From the NCBI RefSeq assembly GCF_000689255.1, contig NZ_HG964446.1:1624766-1688765 (forward strand): DNA of 64,000 bases, given 5' to 3'. Made by a program: the position numbers and the translations under genes. Numbering within the stretch: position 1 is the first letter of the stretch; each line of letters starts with the position of its first letter. Shown in pieces: positions 35,901 through 44,961 of the stretch. The stretch comes from Mycobacterium triplex (lineage in GTDB: Bacteria > Actinomycetota > Actinomycetes > Mycobacteriales > Mycobacteriaceae). The notes beneath the pieces were generated by a model, which was not told where the DNA came from, ran no database searches, and was given only the letters and a program-made list of their open reading frames with translations.

Positions 35901-37024
35901 CGCCAGACCCCCCGGGTCATCACGGCCGCGACCCGCAATTCACGGTCCAGCACAACGAGGTTGGCGTCGTAGCCGGCCCGCAGCGCGCCCACCCGCTGCA
36001 GGCCCAGCGCCCGCGCCGGTGTGGTCGAGGTCATCCGCACCGCGGCGGCCAGTGCGGCATCGGCATCGGGGCCGAGCCGCGAAACCGTGCGAAAGAGCTG
36101 ATCCATCGTGGCGGTGCTGCCGGCGATCGTCGACGTGGCGTGCACCCGGGCCACCCCCGACTCGACGTCGATCCGCACCGCGCCGAGCCGATATGCGCCG
36201 TCGTCACAGCCGGCCGCGGCGATGGCATCGGTGATGACGGCGACCCGGTCGGGCCCGGCCGCCCGGACGACCGCGTGCACCGCGGCGGGGTGCACGTGCA
36301 CACCGTCGGGAATCAGCTCGACGATCACATCCGGGTGTTCCAGCAGCGCCAGCGCCGGGCCGGGCGCGCGATGGTGCAGCGGCGGCATCGCGTTGAACAG
36401 ATGCGTGCCGACCGTGGCGCCCAGGGCGATCGCCTGGTGGGTCCGCTCATAGGTCGCATCGGTATGCCCCACGGCGACAACAACTCCCGCGTCGGTGAAA
36501 CGCCGGATCGCCTCGCTGCTGCCGGGCCGCTCCGGCGCCAGCGTGACCATCCGGATCGTGCCCTCGCCGGCGGCCAGCACCTCGTCGATCTCGGCGGGTT
36601 CGGGATCGCGCATCTGGGCGGGATCGTGTGCCCCGCAACGTGCGGTCGACAGCCACGGCCCCTCCAGGTGGATGCCGGCGATGGTGCCGGATCGGGTGGC
36701 GTCGGCCAGCGCGCGCACGCCCGCGATCAGCGGGCCGGGTGCGGCGGTGACCAGACTGGCCAGTGTCGTGGTGGTGCCGTGGCGCCGGTGGAATGCCGCG
36801 GCCTCGCCGATGCGTTCGGCGTCCAGGTACGAGGCTCCGCCGCCTCCGTGCACATGCATGTCGACAAACCCCGGCACCACAAGGCAATCCGGGAAGTCGC
36901 GGTCGGGTTGCCCGGGCGGCGCGCCGTCCCCGCAGGCCAGAATCTGTGCCCCGGCGATCTGTACCCATCCCGGCCGGCAGGCCCGGCCGCCGAGCACGAC
37001 GGTGCCCGCGCGGATCAGGGGCAC
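35897..37024 (-). CDS. nagA: N-acetylglucosamine-6-phosphate deacetylase
   Basis: 375 aa amidohydrolase removing acetate from GlcNAc-6-P, part of peptidoglycan amino-sugar recycling. VVPGFVDMHVHGGGG (about residues 51-65) gives the first metal-binding region. GIHLEGPWLSTARCGAHD has the metal Glu, AVGHTDATYE and THLFNAMPPLHHRAPG the other metal and substrate His residues, and AVITDAIAAAG the catalytic Asp. The GTG start (MPLIRAGTVVLGGRACRPGW) matches the family N-terminus and overlaps the sugI 3-prime end by 10 bp, so it is an operon with the transporter. Confidence 0.95.
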   Translation of the reverse strand: MPLIRAGTVVLGGRACRPGWVQIAGAQILACGDGAPPGQPDRDFPDCLVVPGFVDMHVHGGGGASYLDAERIGEAAAFHRRHGTTTTLASLVTAAPGPLIAGVRALADATRSGTIAGIHLEGPWLSTARCGAHDPAQMRDPEPAEIDEVLAAGEGTIRMVTLAPERPGSSEAIRRFTDAGVVVAVGHTDATYERTHQAIALGATVGTHLFNAMPPLHHRAPGPALALLEHPDVIVELIPDGVHVHPAAVHAVVRAAGPDRVAVITDAIAAAGCDDGAYRLGAVRIDVESGVARVHATSTIAGSTATMDQLFRTVSRLGPDADAALAAAVRMTSTTPARALGLQRVGALRAGYDANLVVLDRELRVAAVMTRGVWR

Positions 37025-38352
37025 GGGTCTTCCCAGCGTCCGCCGTTTTCCCAGAAGTGGCGGATCTCCTCGAGTTGGCGTCCCTTGGTCTCCGGCGCGA
37101 ACCGGTAGACGAACCCGAACGCAATGACCGCCAAAACCCCGAACACCGCGAAAGTGCCCGCGCCGCCCAGCGAATGCAGCATGGTCAGGAAAACCGCCGC
37201 CACGATCGCGTTGGCGATCAGGTTGGAGGTCAACATGGTGCTCGACCCGATGGACCGCAACCGGGTGGGGAAGCTCTCGCTGGCGTACACCCAGCCCAGC
37301 GAGCCGAAACCCAGCGTGTAGCCGATGATGAACACCAGGATGCCGGCAAACCCGAGCGCCGCACCGCCGCCGCCGCGAGCGAACACCACCGCCAGCACGA
37401 CGTCGGCGGCGATCATCATGGCGATGCCGCACAACAGGATTGGGCGCCTGCCCACCCGGTCGACGAGCGTCAACGCGGCGCCCACCGCGGCCAACCCGGC
37501 GACCTGGACCAGGGCCGGCAGGCCGAGCAGCGCGAGATTGCCGGTGAATCCCATGGCTTCGAAAATGCGGGGGCTGTAGTAGATGATCGCGTTGATGCCG
37601 GTGATCTGGAGCAGAAACCCGAGTGCGATCACGAACATCGTGGCCCGTCGATACGGCGGCCGCAGCATCTCGGCGATACCGCCACTACCTTCGCTCAGCG
37701 CTCGGCGAATCTCGGCGAGCTCGTCGTCGGCGTTCGCGGCGGGCTCCACCCGCAGCAGTACACGGCGGGCGTCGTCGACCCGGCCCTTGAGCAGGTACCA
37801 CCGAGCCGTATCGGGTAGCCGAATCACCAACGGCAGCAACAGCATCACCGGCACGGCAGCCAGTCCCAGCATCCACCGCCAGCCATGGGCGCCGGCCAAC
37901 AGGTAGCCGGTGAGGTAGCCGACGATGAGGCCGGTGACGATCGCGAATTGATAGGTCGTCAGCAGCGCGCCGCGCACCGCCGCCGGAGCCGACTCCGCGA
38001 TGAACACCGGGACGACCACCACCATCACACCGATGGTCGCGCCCAGCAGCAGTCGTGCCGCCAGCAGCATCGGCAACGACGGCGAGAACGCGCCCAGCAG
38101 CGCGAACGTCGCGTACCCGACCAGGATCAGCACGATCGATGTTTTCCGGCCGATCGCGTTGGCGAGCACACCGGCCCCGAGCGCTCCGGCGATCTGCCCG
38201 ATCACCGCCATCGTCGTCAGCAGCTCCTGTTGAGATGTGGTGAGTGCGAAATCCTCGGTGATGAACAGCTGTGCGCCGGCGATGATGGACAGGTCGTAGC
38301 CGTAGCTGAGGCCGACACTGGCGCCGGTGAGCCCAATGCGCGGACCTCTCAA
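37015..38352 (-). CDS. sugI: Sugar-porter MFS transporter SugI
   Basis: 445 aa sugar porter with 12 helices. Family motifs: GRKTSIVLI after TM2, RLLLGATIGVMVVVVPVFIAESAP (the R-x-G-x-G and PxxxAE-type pattern), RLPDTARWYLLKGR (PESPRWL equivalent), LQITGINAIIYYSPRIFEAMGF (QQ-x-x-G-x-N pattern) and FAPETKGRQLEEI (PETKG) at the end. The only in-frame start is TTG, placing TM1 almost at the N-terminus. An ATG 38-40 bp upstream opens MTELPPGRVQIT in the next frame before a stop at the TTG, which may mean a frameshift in the 5-prime end. Coupled to nagA; the sugar transported is not established. Confidence 0.88.
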   Translation of the reverse strand: MRGPRIGLTGASVGLSYGYDLSIIAGAQLFITEDFALTTSQQELLTTMAVIGQIAGALGAGVLANAIGRKTSIVLILVGYATFALLGAFSPSLPMLLAARLLLGATIGVMVVVVPVFIAESAPAAVRGALLTTYQFAIVTGLIVGYLTGYLLAGAHGWRWMLGLAAVPVMLLLPLVIRLPDTARWYLLKGRVDDARRVLLRVEPAANADDELAEIRRALSEGSGGIAEMLRPPYRRATMFVIALGFLLQITGINAIIYYSPRIFEAMGFTGNLALLGLPALVQVAGLAAVGAALTLVDRVGRRPILLCGIAMMIAADVVLAVVFARGGGGAALGFAGILVFIIGYTLGFGSLGWVYASESFPTRLRSIGSSTMLTSNLIANAIVAAVFLTMLHSLGGAGTFAVFGVLAVIAFGFVYRFAPETKGRQLEEIRHFWENGGRWEDPCP

Positions 38353-38436
38353 GTGATCTGCACCCGGCCGGGCGGCAACTCAGTCATCCGCAAGACGGTG
38401 CCACAGCAAACATAGGTGGTCAACGGTGTCGGCCTC

Positions 38437-38484
38437 GTCCCCCGATCGGGGGACGAACAATTCCACCCGGGCTGTCCGATCGGA
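38437..38484 (+). promoter_or_regulatory. Two palindromes upstream of MFS gene 1
   Basis: GTCCCCCGATCGGGGGAC (38437-38454) is a perfect 18-bp palindrome, and TCCGATCGGA (38475-38484) a perfect 10-bp one. CAATTC sits between them. The same set at the same 38-bp spacing precedes the paralogous MFS gene at 43390. Likely operator sites for an unidentified regulator. Confidence 0.65.
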
Positions 38485-38524
38485 GGATGTTATTGATTCT
38501 TGACCATCCCTAAATTCTGTTGTT

Positions 38525-39820
38525 ATGCCCCTCACACTCGTGCCCCCCGCCCCGGCGCAGCCGCGTGTGTTCGGGCGGCTGCTCTCCCAAGGCACCTTCT
38601 ACACCGCCGGCATGCAACTCAGCAATGGCACCGTCATACTGCCGTTGATCTGCGCGCACCAGGGTCTGACCTGGGTGGCCGCGCTGCTGTTTCCGGCCTT
38701 CAGCTTCGGCGACATCGTCGGAAACTCGGTGTCTCCGGTGGTGCTGCAGCGGGTGGGCCGGATGCGGCACCGGTTGCTGGCGGTGATGGCGGCCGGCGTG
38801 GCCGCGCTGACCATGTGCGACGCGGTGATTCCCTGGCACGGCGCTTTCACCGCGGTGGTGTTCCTGCTGACCTGCGCGATAGCGGGAGTGCTGCTCGGGA
38901 TCGCCGGCGTCGCCTACCCCGACATGGTCTCCAGCAAGCTATCCGCGGTGCGGCGCGGCGAACTGTTCCTGTTCCAGAGCGCCATCGGGTCGGTGCTGGC
39001 CACCGTCGTCACCTTGGTCGTGGTGCCGGTGCTGGCCCACGGCAGCGAGATGGCGTATCGCCGCGATCTGTTGGGGCTGGGTGCGGTCGGGCTGGCGGGC
39101 TCGGCCATCGCGGCGTTGTTCGTCGGGCCGGTGCGGTCCGCCTCCGCCACCACCCGGATGTCGATGCGGGACACCTACCGGCAGGGCATCGCGATCGCGC
39201 GGTCCCAGCCTTGGTTTCGCCGCTACATGGTCGCGTGCCTGCTGTTCGGTCCGGTCACCCTGGGCACCACGTTCTACGCCCTGCGCACCGCCCACCACAG
39301 CCGCAGCCTGCATGTGTTGGTGATCCTGTCCAGCATCGGACTGGTTTTCGGGTCGCCGCTGTGGCGCAAGGTCTACCGCTTCTTCGGAGTGCGCGGCATG
39401 ATGCTGGGCAGCGCGCTGCTCAGTGTCGCCGCCGCCACGCTGACCCTGGCGGCCGAGGTCTACGGCCAGTGGACCCACGTGTGGGCGTACGGCACGGTGT
39501 TCCTGTTGGCGACGGTGGCCGCCCAGGCTGTCTTCGCCGCGGCGATCTCGTGGCTCAGCGTGGTCGCCGAGGAGGCGCACCGGCCGACACTGATCGCGTT
39601 GAGTTCGACGCTGGTCGCCCTGGAAAGCATGGCACTGGCAGCGGTGCTCGGAAGCATCGCGCAGAAGCACTCCACCGTTTGGCCCGACGTCGTCGTGCTG
39701 ATCCTGGCCATCGGCGCCGCGCTGGCTGCGCTGGGTGCTCCGCCGTCGGAAACACGGCGGGCCCTCACCCCGCTCCGTGCCCCGACGGCCACACCCGCGC
39801 CGATCCTTCAGGCGGCTTAA
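38525..39820 (+). CDS. MFS-type transporter, copy 1
   Basis: 431 aa with about 10-12 hydrophobic helices. [30 protein letters not shown] begins the first membrane half, and [17 protein letters not shown] is a loop equivalent to the MFS A-motif. I do not recognise a named family or substrate. It is paralogous to the gene at 43390. It is convergent with mmpL copy 1, and the two TAA stops overlap as TTAA. Two palindromes and an 8-codon ORF (38487-38513) lie upstream. The ATG is 11 bp after that short ORF. Confidence 0.8.
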   Translation: MPLTLVPPAPAQPRVFGRLLSQGTFYTAGMQLSNGTVILPLICAHQGLTWVAALLFPAFSFGDIVGNSVSPVVLQRVGRMRHRLLAVMAAGVAALTMCDAVIPWHGAFTAVVFLLTCAIAGVLLGIAGVAYPDMVSSKLSAVRRGELFLFQSAIGSVLATVVTLVVVPVLAHGSEMAYRRDLLGLGAVGLAGSAIAALFVGPVRSASATTRMSMRDTYRQGIAIARSQPWFRRYMVACLLFGPVTLGTTFYALRTAHHSRSLHVLVILSSIGLVFGSPLWRKVYRFFGVRGMMLGSALLSVAAATLTLAAEVYGQWTHVWAYGTVFLLATVAAQAVFAAAISWLSVVAEEAHRPTLIALSSTLVALESMALAAVLGSIAQKHSTVWPDVVVLILAIGAALAALGAPPSETRRALTPLRAPTATPAPILQAA

Positions 39821-42720
39821 GGCCGCGCTATCTCCGGCGGCTTCTCGGCGGGCGGCAGTAGTAGGGCGCGGACCAGGCGGCGGGTGGCGTGGGGTCGAAG
39901 CATTTGGCTGGCGGGGCGGGGGCGCACCCGTTGGGGCCACCAGAACCAGCGTCCGAGCAGCGCGGCGATGGAGGGTGTCAGAAACGAGCGCACGATCAGG
40001 GTGTCGAACAGCAGGCCCAGCCCGATGGTGGTGCCGATTTGGCCGATGATGCGTAGGTCGCTGAATACGAACAGTGACATGGTGACGGCGAAGACCATGC
40101 CGGCGGCGGTGACGACGCCGCCGGTGCCGGCCATGGCGCGGATGATGCCGGTGTTGAGCCCGGCGCCGATTTCTTCTTTGAGTCGCGAGATCAGTAGCAG
40201 GTTGTAGTCGGATCCGACGGCCAGCAGCAGGATGACCGACATCGCCAGCACCAGCCAGTACAGGTCGATGCCGAGCAGGTCTTGCCACAGCAGTACCGAC
40301 AGGCCGAAGGAGGAACCCAGCGACAGCAGCACGGTGCCGACGATGACCGCGGCGGCGATCACGCTGCGGGTCACCAGCATCATGATGATCAAGATCAGAC
40401 TGATCGCGGCGACGCCGGCGATCAGCAGATCGTAGAAGGCGCCCTCCTGGATGTCGCGGTACGTCGACGCGGTGCCGCCCATGGATATCGCGGCGCCCTG
40501 CAGCGGGGTTCCCTTGATGGCCTCCTTGGCCGCCTGCTGGATCGGCTCGACGCGGGCGATGCCCTGCGGCGTCGCCGGATCCCCGTCCAGGGCGATGATG
40601 AAGCGCGCCGCCTTGCCGTCCGGGGACAAGAACATCTTCAGGCCCCGCTTGAAATCCGGGTTTTCGAAGGCCGACTGCGGCAGATAGAACGAATCGTCGA
40701 CCTGGGCGGCGTCGAAGACCCGGCCCATCGCGCCCGGGTCCTTGCTGTTCATCTCCTGCTCTTTGTAGAAGGACAACAGGGTGCCGTGCCAGACGACCAT
40801 CATGTCGCGCATGATGGTCATCGTCGAAATCATCGGCAGCATCTGCGCGCGCATCTCCGGCAAGAGCCGGATCAGGACATCCATGTCCTTGACGAGAGAC
40901 TCCAACTTCTCACTCAGCTGATCGATGTTGTCGAACGTTTCGAATATCGATCGCACCGCCCAGCAGGCGGGGATGTCGAAACAGTGCTTTTCCCAGTAGA
41001 AGTAACTGCCCACCGGGCGAAGGAAATCCGACAGGTCCGCGAGGTGATCCCGGATGGTGTCGGTGGTGTTCGACATGTCATGCGTGAGGTGATCCATATC
41101 GACGGTGTTGTCGACGATTTCTCCCATCAGTTGATACATGTGCTTCATCGTCGCGATGGACACATCCATCGCCTGCACCTGAATCAGCATGTCGTCCAAC
41201 CGATCCTTCATGAATTGCATGTTCTCGGCATTCGACACACCCTGCATGCTCATGATGAACGGAATGGACGTGTGTTTGAGCGGCGTTCCCAGCGGCCGCG
41301 TTATCGATTTCACCTGTGAGATCCCGGGGCTGTGAAAGATGGTCTTTGCGACCTTGTCCAAGATCAGCATGTCGACGGGAGTGCGCATATCGTGATCGGT
41401 CTCGATCAACAGCACATCGGGGTTCAGCCAAGCCTGCGAAAAGTGCCGGCCCGCGGCGGTGTCCCCGACATTCGACGGCATGCTGGCCGGCATGAATCTG
41501 CGCAGATCGTAAGTGGTTCGGTAATTCGGCAGGGCCAGCAGGCCGACAAACGCCACCGCGCAGGTCGCCGCGAGCACCGGGCCGGGCCAGCGAACGATCG
41601 CGGTCCCCATCCGGCGCCACCGCCGGGTGGCCATCCTGCGCCTGGGGTCGAAGAGCCTGAAGAAGCTGGCGACCGTCAGCACCGCCGGCCCGAGCGTGAG
41701 CGCGGCGAGGACCGCGACCAACATGCCCACCGCGCAGGGCGGGCCCATCGACTTGAAGTACGGCAGCCGGGCAAAGCTGAGGCAAAACATGGCGCCGGCG
41801 ATCGTCAACCCGGAGCCCAGAATCACGTGGGCGGTGCCGTGAAACATCGCAAAGTACGCGGCTTCTCGGTCCTTACCCGCGTATCGGGCCTCGTGGTAGC
41901 GGCCCAGCATGAATATCGCGTAGTCCGTGCTGGCGGCGATGGCCAGCAGGGTGAGCAGGTTGACCGCGAAGGTCGACAGGCCGAAAACGCCGTGATGAAC
42001 CAGAAAACTGACGACCCCGCGAATCGCCCCCAGCTCGATCCCGACCAGCACCACGACCAGGATCATCGTGACGAACGACCGGTAGATGAAGAGCAGCATC
42101 GCCGCGATCACCACCCCGGTGATCAGGGTGACCCTGGCGATACTTTTGTCGCCGGCCTCGGATTGATCGGCGATCAGCCCCATCGAGCCGGTCACATACG
42201 CCTTGACCCCGCGGGGTGCCGGCGTGGTGTCGACGATATGCCGCACGGCGTAGACGGAGTTGTAGGCCTCGGTTTCACTCTTGCCGGCGAGGTAAACGAC
42301 GACATACGCGGCTTTGTCGTCCGCACTTTGCGATCCCCCCGCCGTCAGCGGGTCGCTCCAGAAGTCCTGGATGTGCGCGACATGCGCGGTATCGGCCGAA
42401 AGCCGCCGCATCAGCTCGCTATAGAACCGGTGCGCATCGTCGCCGAGCGGTTTGTCGCTTTCCAGCACAATCGTGGCCGCGTTATCGCTGCCGGACTCTC
42501 CGAATACCTGACCCGTCCGCTTGAGCGCCAGAATCGACGCGCCACCTTTGGGGCTCATCGAAACGGAGTGCGCTTTGCCGACCGCTTCCAGCTGCGGGAT
42601 GGCGATGTTGAGCACGGCCGTGAGCCCGAGCCAGATCAGCGCGATCGGCACCGCAAATCGGCGGATTAACTTTGGCAACAATGGGGGACTGGAGGGGCGT
42701 GCGGTGGCGTGTTCGCTCAT
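39817..42720 (-). CDS. MmpL-family RND transporter, copy 1
   Basis: 967 aa. TM1 at about residues 22-42, a large periplasmic domain, a cluster of five helices at about 195-385, a second periplasmic domain (420-740) and a C-terminal helix cluster (about 765-930). Proton-relay Asp-Tyr pairs are visible as [18 protein letters not shown] (Asp266-Tyr267) and [17 protein letters not shown]. MmpL proteins export lipids or siderophores; the MmpL4/5-like layout and the adjacent mmpS suggest that subgroup, but no substrate can be assigned. The ATG overlaps the mmpS stop (ATGA). The 3-prime 563 bp are nearly identical to copy 2. Confidence 0.92.
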   Translation of the reverse strand: MSEHATARPSSPPLLPKLIRRFAVPIALIWLGLTAVLNIAIPQLEAVGKAHSVSMSPKGGASILALKRTGQVFGESGSDNAATIVLESDKPLGDDAHRFYSELMRRLSADTAHVAHIQDFWSDPLTAGGSQSADDKAAYVVVYLAGKSETEAYNSVYAVRHIVDTTPAPRGVKAYVTGSMGLIADQSEAGDKSIARVTLITGVVIAAMLLFIYRSFVTMILVVVLVGIELGAIRGVVSFLVHHGVFGLSTFAVNLLTLLAIAASTDYAIFMLGRYHEARYAGKDREAAYFAMFHGTAHVILGSGLTIAGAMFCLSFARLPYFKSMGPPCAVGMLVAVLAALTLGPAVLTVASFFRLFDPRRRMATRRWRRMGTAIVRWPGPVLAATCAVAFVGLLALPNYRTTYDLRRFMPASMPSNVGDTAAGRHFSQAWLNPDVLLIETDHDMRTPVDMLILDKVAKTIFHSPGISQVKSITRPLGTPLKHTSIPFIMSMQGVSNAENMQFMKDRLDDMLIQVQAMDVSIATMKHMYQLMGEIVDNTVDMDHLTHDMSNTTDTIRDHLADLSDFLRPVGSYFYWEKHCFDIPACWAVRSIFETFDNIDQLSEKLESLVKDMDVLIRLLPEMRAQMLPMISTMTIMRDMMVVWHGTLLSFYKEQEMNSKDPGAMGRVFDAAQVDDSFYLPQSAFENPDFKRGLKMFLSPDGKAARFIIALDGDPATPQGIARVEPIQQAAKEAIKGTPLQGAAISMGGTASTYRDIQEGAFYDLLIAGVAAISLILIIMMLVTRSVIAAAVIVGTVLLSLGSSFGLSVLLWQDLLGIDLYWLVLAMSVILLLAVGSDYNLLLISRLKEEIGAGLNTGIIRAMAGTGGVVTAAGMVFAVTMSLFVFSDLRIIGQIGTTIGLGLLFDTLIVRSFLTPSIAALLGRWFWWPQRVRPRPASQMLRPHATRRLVRALLLPPAEKPPEIARP
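39848..40410 (-). repeat. 3-prime segment of mmpL copy 1 shared with copy 2
   Basis: This 563-bp stretch matches 44602-45164 with two differences by direct comparison (at 40315 and 40360). The first 467 bp are identical. Identity falls off immediately at 40411 and before 39848. The remainder of the two genes is clearly diverged, so the patch has been homogenised. Confidence 0.93.
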
Positions 42721-43154
42721 CCGGCATTCACCTGGCAGAAGGTCAAGGCTTTCGGTCCGGTCTCGGATCGCTCGTCCTTGGTCGCGCCGTTGACCTTGAT
42801 TCGGCAGCCGATGACGCTGCCGCTGCTTTGCGCCAAAAGGTTGACGGTGACCGAAGTCAGCGTCGTCGACACCGTTTGCGACCACGGCAGTGGAATGTTT
42901 TCCAGGCGTCGCACGTGGGCGTCGGGGTCCAAATAGGCGATCTTTGCGGTCGCGGCGGGGCCGAAGACTTCATAGGTGACTTGTTTCGGGTCGAACACCG
43001 GATCCTCGAGATCGGCCTTGACCCTGACAACGGGCTGTCCGTGAACGCCGAACATGCTATGGAGGCGATAGATTCCGAGCCCCGCGACGCCGGCGATCCC
43101 GATAACGGCCAGCAGCAACCACATTCGTTTCACGACTCGGGTAACCGAAACCAT
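42717..43154 (-). CDS. MmpS-family accessory membrane protein, copy 1
   Basis: 145 aa. One N-terminal transmembrane helix (about residues 11-30) then a periplasmic beta-sandwich domain. [20 protein letters not shown] (about 58-77) and the late IGCRIKVNG and TFCQVNAG segments, with two Cys, match the MmpS4/MmpS5 pattern. MmpS proteins work with MmpL partners in export of siderophore or other lipids. It precedes mmpL copy 1 with an ATGA overlap. A second ATG at codon 11 would also keep the helix; the longer start is favoured because [11 protein letters not shown] is conserved at the remnant copy 2. Confidence 0.9.
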   Translation of the reverse strand: MVSVTRVVKRMWLLLAVIGIAGVAGLGIYRLHSMFGVHGQPVVRVKADLEDPVFDPKQVTYEVFGPAATAKIAYLDPDAHVRRLENIPLPWSQTVSTTLTSVTVNLLAQSSGSVIGCRIKVNGATKDERSETGPKALTFCQVNAG

Positions 43155-43253
43155 CTTTACTCCCGTGCTTTGTCACCGGGTCGCAAAACGATTTGCGTCA
43201 GCGACTTACGCTACCGTCAATCCGGTAAAAGCCGCGAGCCTTTCAGACAATCG

Positions 43254-43271
43254 TTATATGGCTCGTCGATT
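43254..43271 (-). pseudogene. Relic of the dacB1 3-prime end at the duplication junction
   Basis: The minus strand encodes NRRAI-stop, the last residues of DacB1, and GCCATATAACGATTG is identical to the dacB1 end around 47633. The sequence continuing towards mmpS copy 1 also aligns with the dacB1-mmpS2 gap, for example GTTTTGCGACCCGGTGACA. This is best explained as the outer edge of the tandem duplication. Confidence 0.65.
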
Positions 43272-43302
43272 CCCCGACGCGGACCGGCAGCGCTCTTTGG
43301 CC

Positions 43303-43350
43303 GTCCCCCAACCAGGGGACATGCAATTCGTCCGGCCCTGTCCGATCGGA
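43303..43350 (+). promoter_or_regulatory. Two palindromes upstream of MFS gene 2
   Basis: GTCCCC-N6-GGGGAC (43303-43320) and TCCGATCGGA (43341-43350), 38 bp apart as before MFS gene 1, with CAATTC at the same intermediate position. Here the centre of the first site has changed (CAACCA), while the arms are kept, which points to selection on the arms. Confidence 0.65.
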
Positions 43351-43389
43351 GGATGGTTCCGCCTGCTCAGGGCCCATAACGTCGACGTC

Positions 43390-44961
43390 ATGGCCGCCGT
43401 ACTGGAGCAGGGTTGCGCCCCCACCAACCCGTTCCCGCGCGTGCCGTCCCAGGGCGCGCTTTACACGGCCGGTATGCAGTTCAGCAATGGCGCCGTGGTG
43501 CTGCCGTTCATCTGCGCACACCTGGGCCTGACCTGGCTGGCCGCGTTACTGTTCCCGGCGTACGGTCTCGGCTCGATCGTGGGCAATTCGGTGTGCCCGG
43601 CGGTGCTGCAGCGGGTGGGCCGGATGCGGCACCTGCTGCTGGCGGCGATGGCGGCGGGCGTGGGCGCGCTGATCCTGTGCGACGCGATGATTCGTTGGAA
43701 TGGCGTTGTGGCCGCGGCGGTATTCCTGCTGACCAGCGCCGGCGGCGGAGTCATCGTCGCGGTCTCCAACGTCGCCTACCCCGACGTGGTCGCCGACAAG
43801 CTGTCCGCGTTGAAGCTGCTGCTGGTGCAGGGGACGATCGCGTCGGTGGTGGCCACCGTCGCCGCGCTGTTGATCGTGCCGGGGTTGGCCACCGGCGACA
43901 AGGCGGCGCTGCACCGGGATCTGCTGTGCCTGGGCGCATTCGGGCTGGCTGCCGCCGGCTTCGCGGCACTGTTCGTCGGCCCGGTACGGTCGGCTTCGGC
44001 CGTGCCGAGGGTGTCCGCGCGCGTCACCTACCGGCAGGGCATGCGGGTCGCCCGCACCCAGCCGTGGTTTGGCCGGTACGTGATCACCTGCCTGTTGTTC
44101 GCTCCGGTGACGTTGGGCGCCACCTTCTATGCCCTGCGCACCGCGCACCAGAGCGGCAGTTTGCGGGTGCTGGTGTTCCTGTCCACCGTCGGAGTGGTCA
44201 TCGGTTCGGCGCTGTGGCGAAAGATCCACCAGCTGTTCGGGGTGCGTGGCATGTTGCTGGGCAGTGCCCTGCTCAGTGCCGCGGCCGGCGCGCTGTCCAT
44301 CGCGGCCCAGTCGTGCGGCCAGTGGACGCACATGTGGGCGTACGGCACGGTGTTCTTCTTGGCGACGGTGGCGGCCCTGGCCGTCTTCGCCGGCGCGATT
44401 TCGTGGATCGGCGTGGTCGCCGAGGAGGCGCACCGGCCGACGCTGATCGCGTTTTGCTCGACGCTGCTCGCCGTCGAAATCACGGCGCTGGGAGGCGCTC
44501 TCGGCGGGATCGCCCAAAATCACTCCACGATCTGGCCGGTCGCCGTCGTGCTGATCCTGGCCATCGGCGCCGCCGTCGCGTCATTGGGCGCACCCCGCGC
44601 TGCGGGCGGCAGTAGTAGGGCGCGGACCAGGCGGCGGGTGGCGTGGGGTCGAAGCATTTGGCTGGCGGGGCGGGGGCGCACCCGTTGGGGCCACCAGAAC
44701 CAGCGTCCGAGCAGCGCGGCGATGGAGGGTGTCAGAAACGAGCGCACGATCAGGGTGTCGAACAGCAGGCCCAGCCCGATGGTGGTGCCGATTTGGCCGA
44801 TGATGCGTAGGTCGCTGAATACGAACAGTGACATGGTGACGGCGAAGACCATGCCGGCGGCGGTGACGACGCCGCCGGTGCCGGCCATGGCGCGGATGAT
44901 GCCGGTGTTGAGCCCGGCGCCGATTTCTTCTTTGAGTCGCGAGATCAGTAGCAGGTTGTAG
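43390..44961 (+). CDS. MFS-type transporter, copy 2, with antisense read-through tail
   Basis: 523 aa as read. The first 400 or so residues parallel MFS copy 1 ([65 protein letters not shown]). After the last helix ([17 protein letters not shown]) homology stops, and the frame continues for about 120 Arg/Ser-rich residues that are the antisense of mmpL copy 2. A small deletion removed the normal end with its stop. The ATG at 43390 is chosen by alignment with copy 1 and lies 10 bp after an 8-codon ORF (43353-43379). Whether the tailed product is stable is unknown. Confidence 0.75.
   Translation: MAAVLEQGCAPTNPFPRVPSQGALYTAGMQFSNGAVVLPFICAHLGLTWLAALLFPAYGLGSIVGNSVCPAVLQRVGRMRHLLLAAMAAGVGALILCDAMIRWNGVVAAAVFLLTSAGGGVIVAVSNVAYPDVVADKLSALKLLLVQGTIASVVATVAALLIVPGLATGDKAALHRDLLCLGAFGLAAAGFAALFVGPVRSASAVPRVSARVTYRQGMRVARTQPWFGRYVITCLLFAPVTLGATFYALRTAHQSGSLRVLVFLSTVGVVIGSALWRKIHQLFGVRGMLLGSALLSAAAGALSIAAQSCGQWTHMWAYGTVFFLATVAALAVFAGAISWIGVVAEEAHRPTLIAFCSTLLAVEITALGGALGGIAQNHSTIWPVAVVLILAIGAAVASLGAPRAAGGSSRARTRRRVAWGRSIWLAGRGRTRWGHQNQRPSSAAMEGVRNERTIRVSNSRPSPMVVPIWPMMRRSLNTNSDMVTAKTMPAAVTTPPVPAMARMMPVLSPAPISSLSREISSRL

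Noticed and set aside
43165..43389. Extension of MFS copy 2 upstream of the chosen ATG
   Set aside because: The extra 75 codons cross the palindromes, the upstream ORF and the dacB1 scar and do not align with MFS copy 1, so they are control DNA.
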